From JADCRZ01 sp041751095 (GTDB taxonomy: Bacteria; Bacteroidota; Bacteroidia; Chitinophagales; Chitinophagaceae): a stretch of DNA of 64,000 nucleotides. The notes under the pieces were generated by a model that saw nothing but the letters and a program-made list of their open reading frames with translations, ran no database searches and was not told the DNA's origin. Where the stretch lies: positions 1 to 64,000 of the forward strand of contig JBGSYC010000289.1 in the NCBI GenBank assembly GCA_041751095.1, in the 5' to 3' direction. How positions within the stretch are numbered: position 1 is the first letter of the stretch; the number at the start of each line of letters is the position of its first letter. The position numbers and the translations under genes were made by a program. Of the stretch, positions 36,134-46,019 are shown piece by piece.

Positions 36134-36620
36134 TTATTGCTCTTTCAGAACATTTCCAACTGCGCTGATTACCGGGGCTGAAAAGTCCAGTTGGGCTTCA
36201 ACCGTGTTTTTTTTGTCGCTGGTTATTTTACCGGATGTTATTATCTTTCCTTCGACAGCTATGGCATAATATGCAAATAAGTCGTTTATCCCTGATTCAG
36301 GACCTGCAGTAGCATATCCGGCAATTCCAACGCCATAAGTACTTAGAAAGAGCTTATTTACTTCTATGGCCATCTGGCTGGCAACCTTTTCAGATACACA
36401 GTTCTCTTCAAGAGCATAAACCGGCTCAACATTTAAAGCCTGCATTTCTGGCCGGCATTATAAGCTGTTATACCGCCCTGGAAAAATCTTGAAGCCTCGG
36501 TGGCTGCCGGGAAGGCGCCTGAAGGTGTCCTGCTGTTACACTTTCAGCTACAGATAATGTCAACCGTTGCCTTACCAACTCATCTTTAATTCCATTGATT
36601 ACTTCCAGGTCGTATATCAT
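36134..36620 (-). pseudogene. CinA C-terminal-domain protein, broken by two frameshifts
   Basis: Read in three successive frames from ATG 36620, the strand gives a continuous CinA-like protein: first LVRQRLTLSVAESVTAGHLQ, then (frame shift near 36515) AATEASRFFQGGITAYNAGQ, then (shift near 36445) LNVEPVYALEENCVSEKVAS and ATAGPESGINDLFAYYAIAV. The AESxTxG and FxGGxxxY motifs are those of the CinA nicotinamide-nucleotide amidase domain. The intact piece of 103 codons (36134-36445) lacks the N-terminal motif and cannot be a whole enzyme. Sequencing errors could mimic this, but two separate shifts are needed. Confidence 0.8.
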
Positions 36621-36743
36621 TTATAATTTTTGATGTGGTTATTATCTAAAGGCTTGCCAAACTGCAGAAATAAAAAAACCCTTATCTAACAGGTAACCTG
36701 CGGCACGGTGCATTTCATATATATTTACTTAAAAATCCGGAAT

Positions 36744-37727
36744 ATGCATTACAGAAGCTTTCAGGGATCAGCTATAGCTGAAATAGGTTTAGGGACGTGG
36801 CAACTGGGAAGCGCAGATTGGGGCGATGTAAATGAGCAGGAAGCTTTTGAAATCCTGCAGGCTTATGCTGAGGAGGGAGGTAATTTTGTGGATACTGCCG
36901 ATGTTTACGGCATGGGGATAAGTGAAACCGTTATCGGAAAATTTTTAAAAACCACCACCCGGGAGATCAATGTAGCCACTAAACTGGGCCGCAGACATGA
37001 TGGACTTAACGGATGGCCGCAAAACTTTACATACGATTTTATCAAAAGGCATGTAGAAGATTCGTTACAACATCTGGATATTTCACAATTATTCCTTGAA
37101 CAGCTGCATTGCATTCCGACTGAACAAATGCGGTCTGGTAATGTGTTTGATCATTTACGGAGGATACAGCAGGATGGATTGATCCGGCATTGGGGAGCAA
37201 GTGTAGAAACGGAGGAAGAGGCACTTTTGTGCCTTGAGGAGGATGGGATTGCTTCCATCCAGATCATATTTAACCTCTTCCGTCAGCATATGGCAGACGT
37301 CTTTTTTGATAAGGCCCGTGAAAAAAACGTAGCCCTGATTGTAAGAGTGCCCCTGGCAAGTGGTTTACTGACTGGTAAATTCACCGAAAGCACCGTTTTT
37401 TCAAAGAATGACCACCGTAATTTTAATGCTAACGGCGAGGCTTTTAATGTTGGAGAAACCTTTTCGGGTATCGAATTCTCAAAAGGGTTACAGGCCGCGC
37501 GTGATATGTCAGCCCTGTTTCCCAATGACCGCGTGTCACAATGGGCCTTACGCTGGATATTAGATCATCCCCAGGTTACAACCGTTATACCTGGTGCATC
37601 AAAGGCGTCTCAGGTGCGCAGCAATTGCGCAGCGTCTGAACTACCGCCTTTAGCTCCGGATATCCATCAATCTCTAAGAGCCCTTTATAATGAACAGGTG
37701 TTTCATTTGATCCGTGGAGAATATTGA
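36744..37727 (+). CDS. Aldo/keto reductase
   Basis: 327 aa from the ATG at 36744 (MHYRSFQGSAIAEIGLGTWQ), which starts exactly at the family's first strand; the ATG at 36708 would add 12 residues. The catalytic tetrad is complete: Asp50, Tyr55 (FVDTADVYG), Lys80 (VATKLGRR) and His122 (EQLHCIP). The C-terminal TTVIPGASKASQVRSNCAAS is the NADPH-binding region. Substrate unknown; such enzymes reduce aldehydes, ketones or sugars. Monocistronic, convergent with the NIPSNAP gene. Confidence 0.92.
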   Translation: MHYRSFQGSAIAEIGLGTWQLGSADWGDVNEQEAFEILQAYAEEGGNFVDTADVYGMGISETVIGKFLKTTTREINVATKLGRRHDGLNGWPQNFTYDFIKRHVEDSLQHLDISQLFLEQLHCIPTEQMRSGNVFDHLRRIQQDGLIRHWGASVETEEEALLCLEEDGIASIQIIFNLFRQHMADVFFDKAREKNVALIVRVPLASGLLTGKFTESTVFSKNDHRNFNANGEAFNVGETFSGIEFSKGLQAARDMSALFPNDRVSQWALRWILDHPQVTTVIPGASKASQVRSNCAASELPPLAPDIHQSLRALYNEQVFHLIRGEY

Positions 37728-37806
37728 CGATTAGGGAGGCCCGAGGGCATGGATGCTCAATCAAGCCAACAGCCCGGCTGATCACATCTTCACTTCCAAA
37801 CCACTC

Positions 37807-38607
37807 TTAGATTTCGGAATACTCTGCCGGTTGCAGGAACATTGTCACGTTCTTAGAAACATTATTCTTATACTCTGGCCTGGCTCCAAGTGTTTTCCAC
37901 TCAGCATCGGCGATGAAGGATTTCCAGTGCTCGTCCCTTGACGCTTTATTTTCAAAGGTCGTCATGTACATGAGATTAGGCATAGTACTTCCGGCTATCA
38001 CCCTTCCATAAAACACTGCATTAAAACCCAGCCGTTTGAACAATTTCACTTCACCACCCTGGTTAAACATGTGCACTTTATTAATATGCAGCTTTTCCGT
38101 TGCACTCTCATAACTCCTTAGCTCATATATGCGATCCGGCTTCGGGCTTTTTAAAGAAGGTACCTGCATTACGGGCATTTCAGTAAAAGCCTGGAGTAAG
38201 ATGGTTTCCATTCGTATAAACGGAGGATCGGTGTAAGCTGCATTTACATAAGCATTACCCGCAACGTCAATATCTTTATCCGATTCCAGCCGGTCACTTA
38301 CGCTAATAACCTGGTTAAGGGTGTTAAACGGTATAAAAACAAAAATACGCCTATCTGAAGCAGTGTCATTTCCCACAGGTTTGAAAACGCCTACTTTCTT
38401 TATTCCTGCTTTATGCAAGGCAGGAATAAGCGCCGATTGCAAAAACTGATCCACGCGGGTTTCCTGCGCCTTGTCTTTAAGATGGTAGATTCTTATCTGA
38501 TATATCTCGCGCTCCGCAGCGAGGGCAAAGACGCCGGAAACGAATACGGTTAAAAAAATCACGAGAAATTTATACAGTCCTGCCCTGTTCCGGGAAGCTT
38601 TCATCAT
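37807..38607 (-). CDS. Exported NIPSNAP-family protein
   Basis: 266 aa. A signal peptide (hydrophobic residues about 13-30, cut near ALAAE) precedes two NIPSNAP (ferredoxin-like dimeric alpha-beta barrel) domains: YQIRIYHLKDKAQETRVDQF at about 36 and YELRSYESATEKLHINKVHM at about 160. Conserved FENKASRDEHWKSFIADAEW ends the second. Reaction unknown; the family may be involved in vesicle or small-molecule functions in eukaryotes, which does not transfer. Exported NIPSNAPs are common in Bacteroidota. Confidence 0.88.
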   Translation of the reverse strand: MMKASRNRAGLYKFLVIFLTVFVSGVFALAAEREIYQIRIYHLKDKAQETRVDQFLQSALIPALHKAGIKKVGVFKPVGNDTASDRRIFVFIPFNTLNQVISVSDRLESDKDIDVAGNAYVNAAYTDPPFIRMETILLQAFTEMPVMQVPSLKSPKPDRIYELRSYESATEKLHINKVHMFNQGGEVKLFKRLGFNAVFYGRVIAGSTMPNLMYMTTFENKASRDEHWKSFIADAEWKTLGARPEYKNNVSKNVTMFLQPAEYSEI

Positions 38608-38875
38608 TAAAAATGTTTTAAATTCTTTGACGGGCTAAATATATCAAATAAAACCCGACGTTGGCTTTTGAAGATGATGCATGCAGAAATTTTCCACATG
38701 TATGCTGGTGGACTCCGGGAAGAGCAAGACTAAAATTGATTATAAGTTTTGGCGGATAACGCTAATTCATTCAAAGTCCGTTCTGTTTTTCCAGACACCC
38801 GCGAGATAGGGGAGCAAATAAATCTATAAACGTGTTCATAGCCAATAGGTAATGATCTAACCAATTTTTACGAAC

Positions 38876-40504
38876 TTGGCGGAAAAACAATTGAAAAGAT
38901 ATCAACTGCTCCTGTTGTCAGTTACAAGCGGAATGCTTCTGTGGGCCAGTTGGCCTGTTTCTCCTTTTACGTTCCTCATTTTTATAGCGTTTGTGCCCTT
39001 TCTCTTGCTGGCCGGTCAGGCGTCAAGCCGGCTAAGCTTTTTCGGTTATGCCTATCTTACCCTTTTGATATGGAATGCGGCTACTACCTGGTGGATCTGC
39101 AACTCCACAGTGCCCGGCGGAATTGCAGCCATTCTCGCCAACAGCCTGCTGATGTGTATCCCGTGGATGGGATATTACGTTGTACACAAAAGAATCGGAC
39201 AGATGCCGGGATATGCCGCCTTACTTGCATTCTGGTTAACTTTTGAATATATACATCTGAACTGGCAGTTAAGCTGGCCCTGGTTAACGCTGGGAAACGT
39301 ATTTGCTACCCATCCTGCCTGGGTGCAATGGTATGAATACACCGGCACAAGCGGTGGCGGTCTCTGGATCATGTCAACGAATATCGCGCTGTTCAAGTTG
39401 TTGAAAAACAATTACGCCCGCGGATCAGTCTTCCAAAAAAAGTATTTGGCAGTTGCCTCACTCATACTGTTTACGCCTTTTATAGTTTCTTATCTTATTA
39501 ATCGCGCTAATAGCAGCCAGCATACTTCCGCCCGCAACTTTGTGGTTGTTCAGCCGAATATCGACCCTTATGAAAAATTTCAGCCTGGCAGCCAGGAGGG
39601 CCAGTTACAATTATTGATCAGGTTGAGTGAATCCAAGATAGACGCTAATACTGCTGTTGTCGTATGGCCGGAGACAGCCTTAAATCATGATCCTGAAAAA
39701 ATTGATCTGGAGCGTTTAGAACAGATTAGTTACCTGGAGCCGGTTTGGGATTTTTTAAAAAAACATCCCGGACTGAAGTTGTTTTCCGGCATTGAAGGCA
39801 TCCGGTTTTTTACAAACGAAACGAAGACTCAATTTTCCAGGGCTACCGGGATACCAGGGTATTATTACGATATCTACAATGCAGCAGCATTACTGGACAG
39901 CAACACGGCAATGTTTATTTACAGCAAGTCGAAACTGGTTCCCGGCGTAGAAACACTTCCGACCTTCTTAAAATTTCTTGATAAATGGTTTGAACAATTC
40001 GGTGGTACAACCGGGGGGTATGCTTCCCAGGAGGAAAGGACTGTTTTATCTGATCCTGCGAGCGGCTACAAAATTGCACCCGCGATTTGTTATGAAAGCA
40101 TTTATGGTGAATTTCTAACGTCATATATCAGAAAAGGAGCCAACGTTATTGCGATCATCACCAATGACGGCTGGTGGGCAAATACTTCAGGACATAAACA
40201 GCATATGCATTACGCCAGACTGCGTGCCATCGAATCCCGGCGATGGATCGTAAGAAGCGCCAATACCGGTATCTCGTGTTTTATTTCTTCCGAAGGGGTA
40301 GTGTATGACGCCCGGCCCTGGGATACTGCAGCAGCAATAAAAATGAATATCCCACCCATGGAGGTGCTCACTTTTTACGTCAGACACGGAGACCTTATCT
40401 CCAAAATATGCGTCGGCATGGCTGTTATTCTTCTGCTTGCAATTACGTTTTACCGGGTGACAGGAAAGATCAGTAAAAAAATGGCATATGGAAAAAACGA
40501 TTGA
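38876..40504 (+). CDS. lnt: Apolipoprotein N-acyltransferase
   Basis: 542 aa. It adds the third acyl chain to diacylated lipoproteins at the inner membrane. The N-terminal half has several membrane segments (LLLSVTSGMLLWASWPVSPF and others). The C-terminal nitrilase-like domain has the triad Glu266 (VVWPETAL), Lys351 (YSKSKLVP) and Cys405 (PAICYES), and a further helix anchors the C-terminus. The start is TTG at 38876: an in-frame TAA (38858-38860) lies just upstream and no ATG precedes the first membrane segment. Its end overlaps the next gene by 17 nt. The window encodes many lipoproteins that would be substrates. Confidence 0.93.
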   Translation: MAEKQLKRYQLLLLSVTSGMLLWASWPVSPFTFLIFIAFVPFLLLAGQASSRLSFFGYAYLTLLIWNAATTWWICNSTVPGGIAAILANSLLMCIPWMGYYVVHKRIGQMPGYAALLAFWLTFEYIHLNWQLSWPWLTLGNVFATHPAWVQWYEYTGTSGGGLWIMSTNIALFKLLKNNYARGSVFQKKYLAVASLILFTPFIVSYLINRANSSQHTSARNFVVVQPNIDPYEKFQPGSQEGQLQLLIRLSESKIDANTAVVVWPETALNHDPEKIDLERLEQISYLEPVWDFLKKHPGLKLFSGIEGIRFFTNETKTQFSRATGIPGYYYDIYNAAALLDSNTAMFIYSKSKLVPGVETLPTFLKFLDKWFEQFGGTTGGYASQEERTVLSDPASGYKIAPAICYESIYGEFLTSYIRKGANVIAIITNDGWWANTSGHKQHMHYARLRAIESRRWIVRSANTGISCFISSEGVVYDARPWDTAAAIKMNIPPMEVLTFYVRHGDLISKICVGMAVILLLAITFYRVTGKISKKMAYGKND

Positions 40505-41312
40505 GTATAACCACAGCAGCATTTATTACCGGGTCGCCGGAAGAGGCGAACCTGTGATCTTATTGCATGGGTTTGCGGAAGACGGTTCAATCTGGGATCA
40601 ACAGGTTTTGCACCTCCAGGAGAACAACCTACTCATCATTCCCGATTTGCCCGGCAGCGGGCATTCTGATATAACGGGTGACGTTAGCATGGAAGGGATG
40701 GCGGATGTGGTAAAAGCCATTGCAGACGCAGAAAATATTTTCAGGCCGGTAATGATCGGCCATAGTATGGGGGGATATGTAACACTGGCCTTTGCAGAAC
40801 GCTATCCGGAAACACTAAGCGCTTTTGGGTTATTTCATTCGACAACATATGCGGACACACCAGAAAAAATAGCATCGCGAAAGAAAAACATCGGGTTTAT
40901 TTCATCTCACGGCACACATAAATTTTTAAGCCAGTCTATCCCCGGCTTATTCAGCGACGAGTTTAAAACCCGGCATCCCGACGTTATTGAGAAACTTATA
41001 ACGCAATACCGGCTTTTTAAACCCACGTTTCTTATCCTGTATTATGAAGCAATGATGAAAAGGCCTGACCGGACACATGTGCTGAAAACTTTTGTTAAAC
41101 CTGTTCTTTTTGTAATTGGAAAGTTTGACAATGCCATACCTTTTGGGGACAGTTTGCAGTTGTGCCATCTACCTTCTTTGTCGTATATTCACATCCTTGG
41201 CAATTCGGGTCATATGGGAATGATAGAAGAGGTAAATAGCAGCAATGAAATTTTACAAAGCTTTCTGAAAAGTATCCCTGATTTCACCAATTCACCGACA
41301 CAGCAAATTTGA
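40488..41312 (+). CDS. Alpha/beta hydrolase
   Basis: 274 aa. The full triad is visible: Ser93 in GHSMGG, Asp214 (VIGKFDNAIP) and His242 (GNSGHMG). LLHGFAEDGSIWDQQ forms the oxyanion region. Cytoplasmic, substrate unknown; closest in appearance to the small esterase/haloperoxidase-like group. It overlaps lnt by 17 nt and is presumably translated from the same message. Confidence 0.9.
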   Translation: MEKTIEYNHSSIYYRVAGRGEPVILLHGFAEDGSIWDQQVLHLQENNLLIIPDLPGSGHSDITGDVSMEGMADVVKAIADAENIFRPVMIGHSMGGYVTLAFAERYPETLSAFGLFHSTTYADTPEKIASRKKNIGFISSHGTHKFLSQSIPGLFSDEFKTRHPDVIEKLITQYRLFKPTFLILYYEAMMKRPDRTHVLKTFVKPVLFVIGKFDNAIPFGDSLQLCHLPSLSYIHILGNSGHMGMIEEVNSSNEILQSFLKSIPDFTNSPTQQI

Positions 41313-41326
41313 TCATCTAACAGAAG

Positions 41327-43963
41327 ATGTGCCTTTTGAAAACTAAAAGAATGATAAGACTTGTTTGTACAGCTTTTATTTTTTTTTCGATGACCTTTTT
41401 CGGGTTTGCGGCTCACATAAAAGGTGGGGAGGTTTTTTATGAATATCTTGGGGCCGGGGCAAATAATACGGATAGATTTCGCATTACAGTCCGCTTGTTT
41501 ATCGATTGCAGCTCCACCGGGGCACAGGTTGACGCGGATGCCATTATTGGGATTTTTAAAAATTCAGATAATACCCATGTGCCGGGTTCCCCGTTTACGG
41601 TGAGAAATTCTGATGACAATTTTTTAAGGCTTACTGCTCCGAGCCCCTGTATCGTAAATCCTTCTCCAATTTGTTACCGGGTTCGGCTTTATGCTACAAT
41701 CATCGAACTACCGAAAGACCCCGGGGGATATACGGTTATTTATCAAAGATGTTGCCGCATCAATGGCATTCGTAACCTGGATCCAAATAATTCCGTGGGC
41801 GCTTCATACACATGCCAGATCCATAGCTCCAATAGTATAGCCCCAAACGCCGTAAATTCGAATCCTCAATTTAATGTGAAAGACACTGTGCTGGTATGCC
41901 AGCGCCGTTCTTTTAGCCTGAATTTCGGAGCTTCTGACATCGACGGCGATTCGCTTTCTTATGAATTCTGTTCAGCTTATGCAGGCGGGTCAACAGGAAC
42001 GCCGGTAGTCACCAGGCCTTCTGCACCCAACGAATTGGTTACCCTGAGATATGCTGCCGGCTTTTCCGGCCAGGCCCCCTTAGGGCCCGATGTGCGGATA
42101 AATCCGGTGACAGGTATAATCGATGGTGTTGCCCCTGCAGGAGGTGATTATGTAGTTTGTGTTTGTTTAACCGAATGGAGAAACGGCAAAGCAATCAGCA
42201 CTCACCGGAAAGACTTTATATTAAGAGTGGATGCCAATTGCGATTTTGCCGCTGCCGACCTCCAGCCGTCTTACATTACCTGTGACGGATTTGATTTCAC
42301 ATTTAAAAATGAAGCGCCTTTTTCCACACTTATAAAGTCTTATTACTGGGACTTTGGAATAGTGGGAAGGTCGAACGATACCTCAACGCTTGCAAGACCT
42401 ACTTTTGTTTTCCCTGATACCGGTACGTATAAAGTAAGCCTGATCATCAATCGCGGGCAGGAATGTTCGGATTCAGCGACCACTCTTTTAAAAGTCTATC
42501 CGGGATTTTTCCCGGGATTCGTTGCCAATGGTTCCTGTAGGCTGAATCCGTTCGTTTTTACCGATATCACCAAAACGGCTTATGGCACCATCACTAAATG
42601 GAAGTGGGATTTCGGGGATGTTACCTCAACCTCGGATACTTCGGGCCGCGCCAACCCTTCCTGGAAATACAACAATACCGGCTTCAAACGGGTATCGCTT
42701 ACGGTTGAGAGCAGCAAGGGATGTATCGGAACAGTCACAAAAGACAGCGTGGAAGTGAGAGATAAACCGGTTGTTACCCTGCCATTCCGCGATACGCTCA
42801 TTTGCAGCATCGATACGCTAAGGTTAAGTGCCGGTGGTGGCGGTAGCTTTTCCTGGAGGCCGGGGCCTTTTATCCTCAACGCCAACACCGCCTCGCCGCT
42901 GGTATTCCCTAAATCCACTACCACCTACGCAGTTACTGTTGACGACAATGGCTGCATCAATACCGATTCCCTGAGGGTGCGCGTAGTGGATTTCGTCACG
43001 TTGAGCGCCGGTTCGGATACTACCATCTGCCTTACAGATGCCGTTACTCTCAATGCTGCAGGCAACGGTCTGGCATTCAGTTGGACACCGGCGAACGCTG
43101 TAAATAATGCCAGCCTCAGAAGGCCGCTTACGACCCCAGCCGTTACTACGACCTTTCAGGTGACCGCTTCCATAGGAAAGTGCCGGGCTACGGATGAGGT
43201 TATCGTTACTGCCGTGCCTTACCCGCGCGTGAATGCAGGAAATGACGTAACTATCTGTTACGAGGATACCGTTCAGCTTAACGGTGTTATCACGGGAGCA
43301 TCCTTTAACTGGTCACCGTCGGGCGCGCTCATCAACGCATCGTCATTACGCCCGATGGCTTTTCCGCTGCGAACAACTCCCTTCGTGCTTACCGCATTTG
43401 ACAACCGGGGATGCCCTAAACCGAAGAGGGATACCGTGCTGGTAACAGTTGAGCCGAAGATAAACGCCAGCGCAGGAAATGATACTTCGATTGTTCTTGG
43501 CCAGCCCCTTCAATTAAAGGCAAGCGGAGCCGAATTTTTTCAATGGTCGCCCCCAACCGGGCTTAATGGAACAGACATCCAGTCTCCGGTTGCCACGCTT
43601 AATGATAATATGACTTATTACCTGAAAGCTTCTACTGAAAAAGGATGCTTTAATTTTGATACCATTAATATAAAAGTTTTTAAAACCAACCCGGATATCT
43701 TTGTCCCTAATGCCTTCACTCCGGCAGGGCCCGGGAACAGACTGTTCAGGCCGATACCTGTCGGCATCACCACCATTGAAATCTTCCAGGTATATAACCG
43801 GTGGGGGCAGATGGTGTACAGCAGCAAAGACGTCAGCAGGGGTTGGGACGGCAAATTCGGCGGCAGAGACCAGGACGCGGGCGCATATGTGTGGGTAGTG
43901 AAAGGAAAAGATTTTACCGGCAAGAGCGTGATGAAAAAAGGTAGTATGGTGCTGATAAGGTAG
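41327..43963 (+). CDS. T9SS-sorted PKD-domain surface protein
   Basis: 878 aa. A signal peptide is present; an ATG at 41351 (MIRLVCTAFIFFSMTFFGFA) gives a cleaner one than the first ATG at 41327. Two PKD-like repeats (YYWDFGIVGRSNDTS at about 340 and WKWDFGDVTSTSDTS at about 425) precede three or four Ig-like repeats of the form AGNDVTICYEDTVQLNG...FNWSP. The last about 90 residues are the gliding-motility-associated type B T9SS sorting domain (FVPNAFTPAGPGNRLF ... VYNRWGQMVYSS ... GWDGKFGG). It is expected to be secreted by the type IX system and to stay at or leave the cell surface. Role unknown, perhaps adhesion. The gene lies 14 nt after the hydrolase. Confidence 0.9.
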   Translation: MCLLKTKRMIRLVCTAFIFFSMTFFGFAAHIKGGEVFYEYLGAGANNTDRFRITVRLFIDCSSTGAQVDADAIIGIFKNSDNTHVPGSPFTVRNSDDNFLRLTAPSPCIVNPSPICYRVRLYATIIELPKDPGGYTVIYQRCCRINGIRNLDPNNSVGASYTCQIHSSNSIAPNAVNSNPQFNVKDTVLVCQRRSFSLNFGASDIDGDSLSYEFCSAYAGGSTGTPVVTRPSAPNELVTLRYAAGFSGQAPLGPDVRINPVTGIIDGVAPAGGDYVVCVCLTEWRNGKAISTHRKDFILRVDANCDFAAADLQPSYITCDGFDFTFKNEAPFSTLIKSYYWDFGIVGRSNDTSTLARPTFVFPDTGTYKVSLIINRGQECSDSATTLLKVYPGFFPGFVANGSCRLNPFVFTDITKTAYGTITKWKWDFGDVTSTSDTSGRANPSWKYNNTGFKRVSLTVESSKGCIGTVTKDSVEVRDKPVVTLPFRDTLICSIDTLRLSAGGGGSFSWRPGPFILNANTASPLVFPKSTTTYAVTVDDNGCINTDSLRVRVVDFVTLSAGSDTTICLTDAVTLNAAGNGLAFSWTPANAVNNASLRRPLTTPAVTTTFQVTASIGKCRATDEVIVTAVPYPRVNAGNDVTICYEDTVQLNGVITGASFNWSPSGALINASSLRPMAFPLRTTPFVLTAFDNRGCPKPKRDTVLVTVEPKINASAGNDTSIVLGQPLQLKASGAEFFQWSPPTGLNGTDIQSPVATLNDNMTYYLKASTEKGCFNFDTINIKVFKTNPDIFVPNAFTPAGPGNRLFRPIPVGITTIEIFQVYNRWGQMVYSSKDVSRGWDGKFGGRDQDAGAYVWVVKGKDFTGKSVMKKGSMVLIR

Positions 43964-44001
43964 CTTCTGACAGCCGATAGCTCACGGCTGACTACCACCT
44001 G

Positions 44002-44313
44002 TTACGCCTGCGCAGTCGGACCGCCAAAATTCATCGGCAGCTCAACAGCCTCAAGGTCCTGGATGGCTCCATTAACCGCTTCAAAACGGCTTACGTTTTC
44101 CATTAGTGCTTTCATAAAACGCTTGGCATGCTGGGGGGTAAGAATAATTCGTGACTTTACCTTGCTTTTTGGAGTGCCCGGCATCACGTTTACAAAGTCG
44201 ATCACGAACTCAGCGTGGGAATGAGTAATAATGGCAAGATTAGCATACTGCCCTTCGGCCGTTTCTTCGGATATTTCGATGTTCAGTTGATTAGGCTGAC
44301 TGTTGCTTTCCAT
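44002..44313 (-). CDS. DUF3467-domain protein
   Basis: 103 aa from ATG 44313 (MESNSQPNQLNIEISEETAE), which fits the family's N-terminus; an upstream ATG at 44430 would add 39 residues. AEGQYANLAIITHSHAEFVI, DFVNVMPGTPKSKVKSRIIL and TPQHAKRFMKALMENVSRFE match DUF3467 throughout. Function unknown; the family is small, cytoplasmic and widespread in Bacteroidota. Convergent with the PKD gene. Confidence 0.88.
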   Translation of the reverse strand: MESNSQPNQLNIEISEETAEGQYANLAIITHSHAEFVIDFVNVMPGTPKSKVKSRIILTPQHAKRFMKALMENVSRFEAVNGAIQDLEAVELPMNFGGPTAQA

Positions 44314-44514
44314 GAACGATTTTTTTACGAAGCTAATGTAAAGCGGAAAACTATCGGTATTTGAATAATTATATCCACTGGTATCTGGCGAAATGAATAC
44401 GCTGTTGATATGCAAACCTTTGACCACCACTAACCCCCCGGGGGTCCCGGAGGGATATTCAGGTTCTTCCGCGTGAGTTGTTTAGTTTCTCCGCACCTAA
44501 CGAATAATACCACT

Positions 44515-44550
44515 AAAAAGACCCTGCTACTATGGCAACAGGGTCTTTTT
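44515..44550. terminator. Bidirectional terminator after the second SusD gene
   Basis: AAAAAGACCCTG and CAGGGTCTTTTT form a perfect 12-bp stem around a 12-nt loop, 17 nt after the susD stop on the minus strand. Confidence 0.88.
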
Positions 44551-44566
44551 AACTTACAAGCCGGGA

Positions 44567-46009
44567 TTAAAACTTATCCCAGAACAGTTTAGTTTCTACT
44601 TTATCGCCTCCCATTTTGGAAGCGCCTTCAGTATAATTTTGATTGTTCAGCGTTTGTTCATTCGTAGGATAAGGCAGTCGGTTTGGATACCCCGATTCAG
44701 CACCAGCCGGTAAGGGAAGGGTTGGTGCATCAAGTCGCCGTACCTCCGTCCACGCTTCAAACGGCCGATTGTATAAAGCGATCCATTTTTGTGCCCCAAT
44801 TTTTTGTTTATAAGTGCCGGCAGACGTCTGATAGGCAACTGCAGGACTGGCCAGATAGGCATCCGCCGCAGCATCAGTACCTTCCCAATATAGTATTGAA
44901 GCCCTTACGGCATTATTATAATGAGCGGCGGCTGTTCCGCTTACTGCAAACCCCCGTTCAATTGCTTCAGCCCGGTAAAATTCAATTTCTGAATAATCCA
45001 GCAACAATCCGGGGAGATCAATTTGAGTGATCTTATTGCTTGGTTTAGCAAACAAAGGAAAAGTATTCTGCGCGCCCTGCACTCCACCAACATATTCACC
45101 TGCATCATTTGGCCTGAAGTACAAAGTGAGCCTTGGATCATTAAGCGCTTTCATCCTGTTAACAAGGGTTTCACCGGAAACAAAATCCTGGCGTTTGCTC
45201 TGAACAAGGTCAACCCAGATCGGGTTAGTGTTAGGGGTGGCATTCTGATATCTAAAAACGGCGTTATCAGTAGAAGATCTAAATGCGTTGGCATCCGCCT
45301 GCTCAACAGCAATTTTTGCTTTAGCCGCATCAACATCGGCAATCGTCATGGCAAGTCTGATCTTGAGTGAATTTGCAAACCTCAACCAGGCATTGACGCG
45401 CGCAGCTTCAGGCATTGACCCGTATATTACATCAGTTCCTGCGGAAAAAGCAGCACCTCCCGAACCCAGGGCGGCGATGTCCGCATTCAATCGTACCAGC
45501 AGATCATCATAAATTGTTTTTGCGTCGTCATACTTCGGAAAAACTTTATTGAAATCCAAGGCCTCGGAGTATGGTACATTCCCGAATGTGTTTACCAATA
45601 CCGAGTAAGTGTAAACCTGCATTATATCCACAATAGCCGTTTGATTTTTTTTCGTGGCCTCTGCCAGGGTGATGTCACCCGGAATTAAACGTTTAGCTTC
45701 CTGCAGATCGTTCAACACATCACGGTAAAGAATCCTCCAAAATGTTTGCGGAATATTACGCGTGGTAAAGTCATAATTGGGCTCGTCCTGGTAAGTGGTA
45801 GTGGCCCAGTGCTGAACTGTAAGCCTTAATACGTTAATATTCACATTAGGGCTTGTCAGCGCATCTACCAGATTTCTTACCCCGTTAGAAAACAAGGGCC
45901 CCCCGGGAACATTCGCTGCCTTCTTGGTTTCCTGGTTATAACGCGATATATCCTTGGTACATGACAATGTAGAAACAAGGGCAATTAATATAATAAAGTG
46001 CTTTTTCAT
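44567..46009 (-). CDS. SusD/RagB-family surface lipoprotein (locus 2)
   Basis: 480 aa. Signal sequence with lipobox (STLSC, Cys17). The body has the SusD TPR-like helices, NVPYSEALDFNKVFPKYDDA with KTIYDDLLVRLNADI, and the C-terminal AWTEVRRLDAPTLPLPAG motif. It lids the SusC channel from the cell surface and captures a nutrient, of unknown type. The gene lies 10 nt after its susC partner and ends at a terminator. No glycosidase, peptidase or regulator is encoded beside it. Confidence 0.93.
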   Translation of the reverse strand: MKKHFIILIALVSTLSCTKDISRYNQETKKAANVPGGPLFSNGVRNLVDALTSPNVNINVLRLTVQHWATTTYQDEPNYDFTTRNIPQTFWRILYRDVLNDLQEAKRLIPGDITLAEATKKNQTAIVDIMQVYTYSVLVNTFGNVPYSEALDFNKVFPKYDDAKTIYDDLLVRLNADIAALGSGGAAFSAGTDVIYGSMPEAARVNAWLRFANSLKIRLAMTIADVDAAKAKIAVEQADANAFRSSTDNAVFRYQNATPNTNPIWVDLVQSKRQDFVSGETLVNRMKALNDPRLTLYFRPNDAGEYVGGVQGAQNTFPLFAKPSNKITQIDLPGLLLDYSEIEFYRAEAIERGFAVSGTAAAHYNNAVRASILYWEGTDAAADAYLASPAVAYQTSAGTYKQKIGAQKWIALYNRPFEAWTEVRRLDAPTLPLPAGAESGYPNRLPYPTNEQTLNNQNYTEGASKMGGDKVETKLFWDKF

Positions 46010-46019
46010 TTCTTACTAT

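Noticed and set aside
43971..43990. Hairpin CAGCCG/CGGCTG between the PKD gene and the DUF3467 gene as a terminator
   Set aside because: Only a 6-bp stem and no T-run on either strand; may be chance.
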